Positions 29,331-29,375 of a DNA stretch of 29,375 nt are shown piece after piece; position 1 is the stretch's first letter, and each line of letters begins with the position of its first letter. The translations under genes were made by a program, and so were the position numbers. Source of the stretch: a virus. Below the pieces are notes generated by a model, which saw nothing but the letters and a program-made list of their open reading frames with translations, had not been told where the DNA came from and did no database searches. Location: IMG/VR virus record IMGVR_UViG_3300030105_003529, positions 1-29,375 of that record; one strand, written 5' to 3'.

Positions 29331-29375
29331 CGAAATTTTCTACTCCTTACAAGGCGAAGGATTGAGAACTGGAAC
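29275..29375. repeat. Terminal redundancy, right copy
   Basis: Copy of bases 1-101 with one difference (A at 29373 for C at 99). Position 29275 corresponds to position 1, so the unit genome is 29,274 bp. The mismatch is within 3 bases of the end, as expected for an assembly tip or a minor variant. Confidence 0.9.
29314..29375 (+). CDS. queE: 5' fragment of queE (complete copy at 40-639)
   Basis: The first 20 codons of queE, repeated because the window runs past the circle junction. It begins at the ATG overlapping the end of queD. The difference at base 29373 would change codon 20 from GGC to GGA, both Gly, so it is silent. Confidence 0.9.
   Translation, partial: MNLPISEIFYSLQGEGLRTG

Noticed and set aside
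1-29375. tRNA genes, CRISPR arrays, integrase and attachment sites
   Set aside because: No cloverleaf-like segment, spaced palindromic repeat array or recombinase gene was found by eye, so a lysogenic lifestyle is not supported.

Overview
The window is one complete, circular (or circularly permuted) genome of a small tailed phage, unit length 29,274 bp. Its last 101 bases repeat its first 101 bases with one mismatch, and genes run straight through the junction. Every supported gene is on the + strand, genes are packed and very often share ATGA, GTGA or TTGA stop/start overlaps, and no tRNA or host-like gene was seen. Shine-Dalgarno sites are mostly absent; leaders are A-rich, and several genes follow TAnnTTTG-type -7 elements. 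Together with the families of the structural genes this points to a Bacteroidetes (Flavobacteriia-like) host; the long tape measure, tail chaperone and gp10-like proteins point to a siphovirus-like virion. The host call is an inference.

Layout. (1) 26071 through the junction to 2660 is one tightly overlapping block: a sigma-like factor, a small Cys-containing protein, a stand-alone ParB-like protein, a DpdA-like DNA transglycosylase, QueC, QueD, QueE, FolE, then the small and large terminase subunits. (2) 2726-11087 holds tail genes: a tail chaperone with a probable programmed -1 frameshift on a T9 run, completion proteins, two large tail/baseplate proteins and the tape measure. (3) 11084-14107 holds an XkdF-like prohead protease, a scaffold-like protein, the major capsid protein and a probable major tail protein, closed by a strong terminator. 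(4) 14179-17676 holds a structural protein, the portal with an extra C-terminal domain, a connector and a fibre-like protein. (5) 17680-19050 holds three small membrane proteins (lysis candidates) and a metallophosphoesterase. (6) 19290-22539 is an accessory block of small unknown genes with terminators and near-leaderless promoters. (7) 22536-26056 holds replication and recombination functions (OB-fold-like protein, HTH protein, winged-helix initiator, loader-like protein, NinG-like protein) plus a DUF5675-type protein and two small Cys-rich proteins.

The most interesting part is block 1. FolE, QueD, QueE and QueC together form the full de novo route from GTP to preQ0, and DpdA-type enzymes exchange guanine in DNA for such a 7-deazaguanine. 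No QueF or amidotransferase partner was seen, so the predicted DNA base is preQ0. The cassette has several unusual traits: the QueC lacks the cysteines of the family's zinc site, the QueE has non-standard cysteine spacing, the DpdA is short and lacks a CxCxxC zinc cluster, and a ParB-like domain of the kind normally attached to DNA methyltransferases sits directly upstream of dpdA. Because the cassette is co-linear with the terminase genes, modification may be timed to late infection and packaging.
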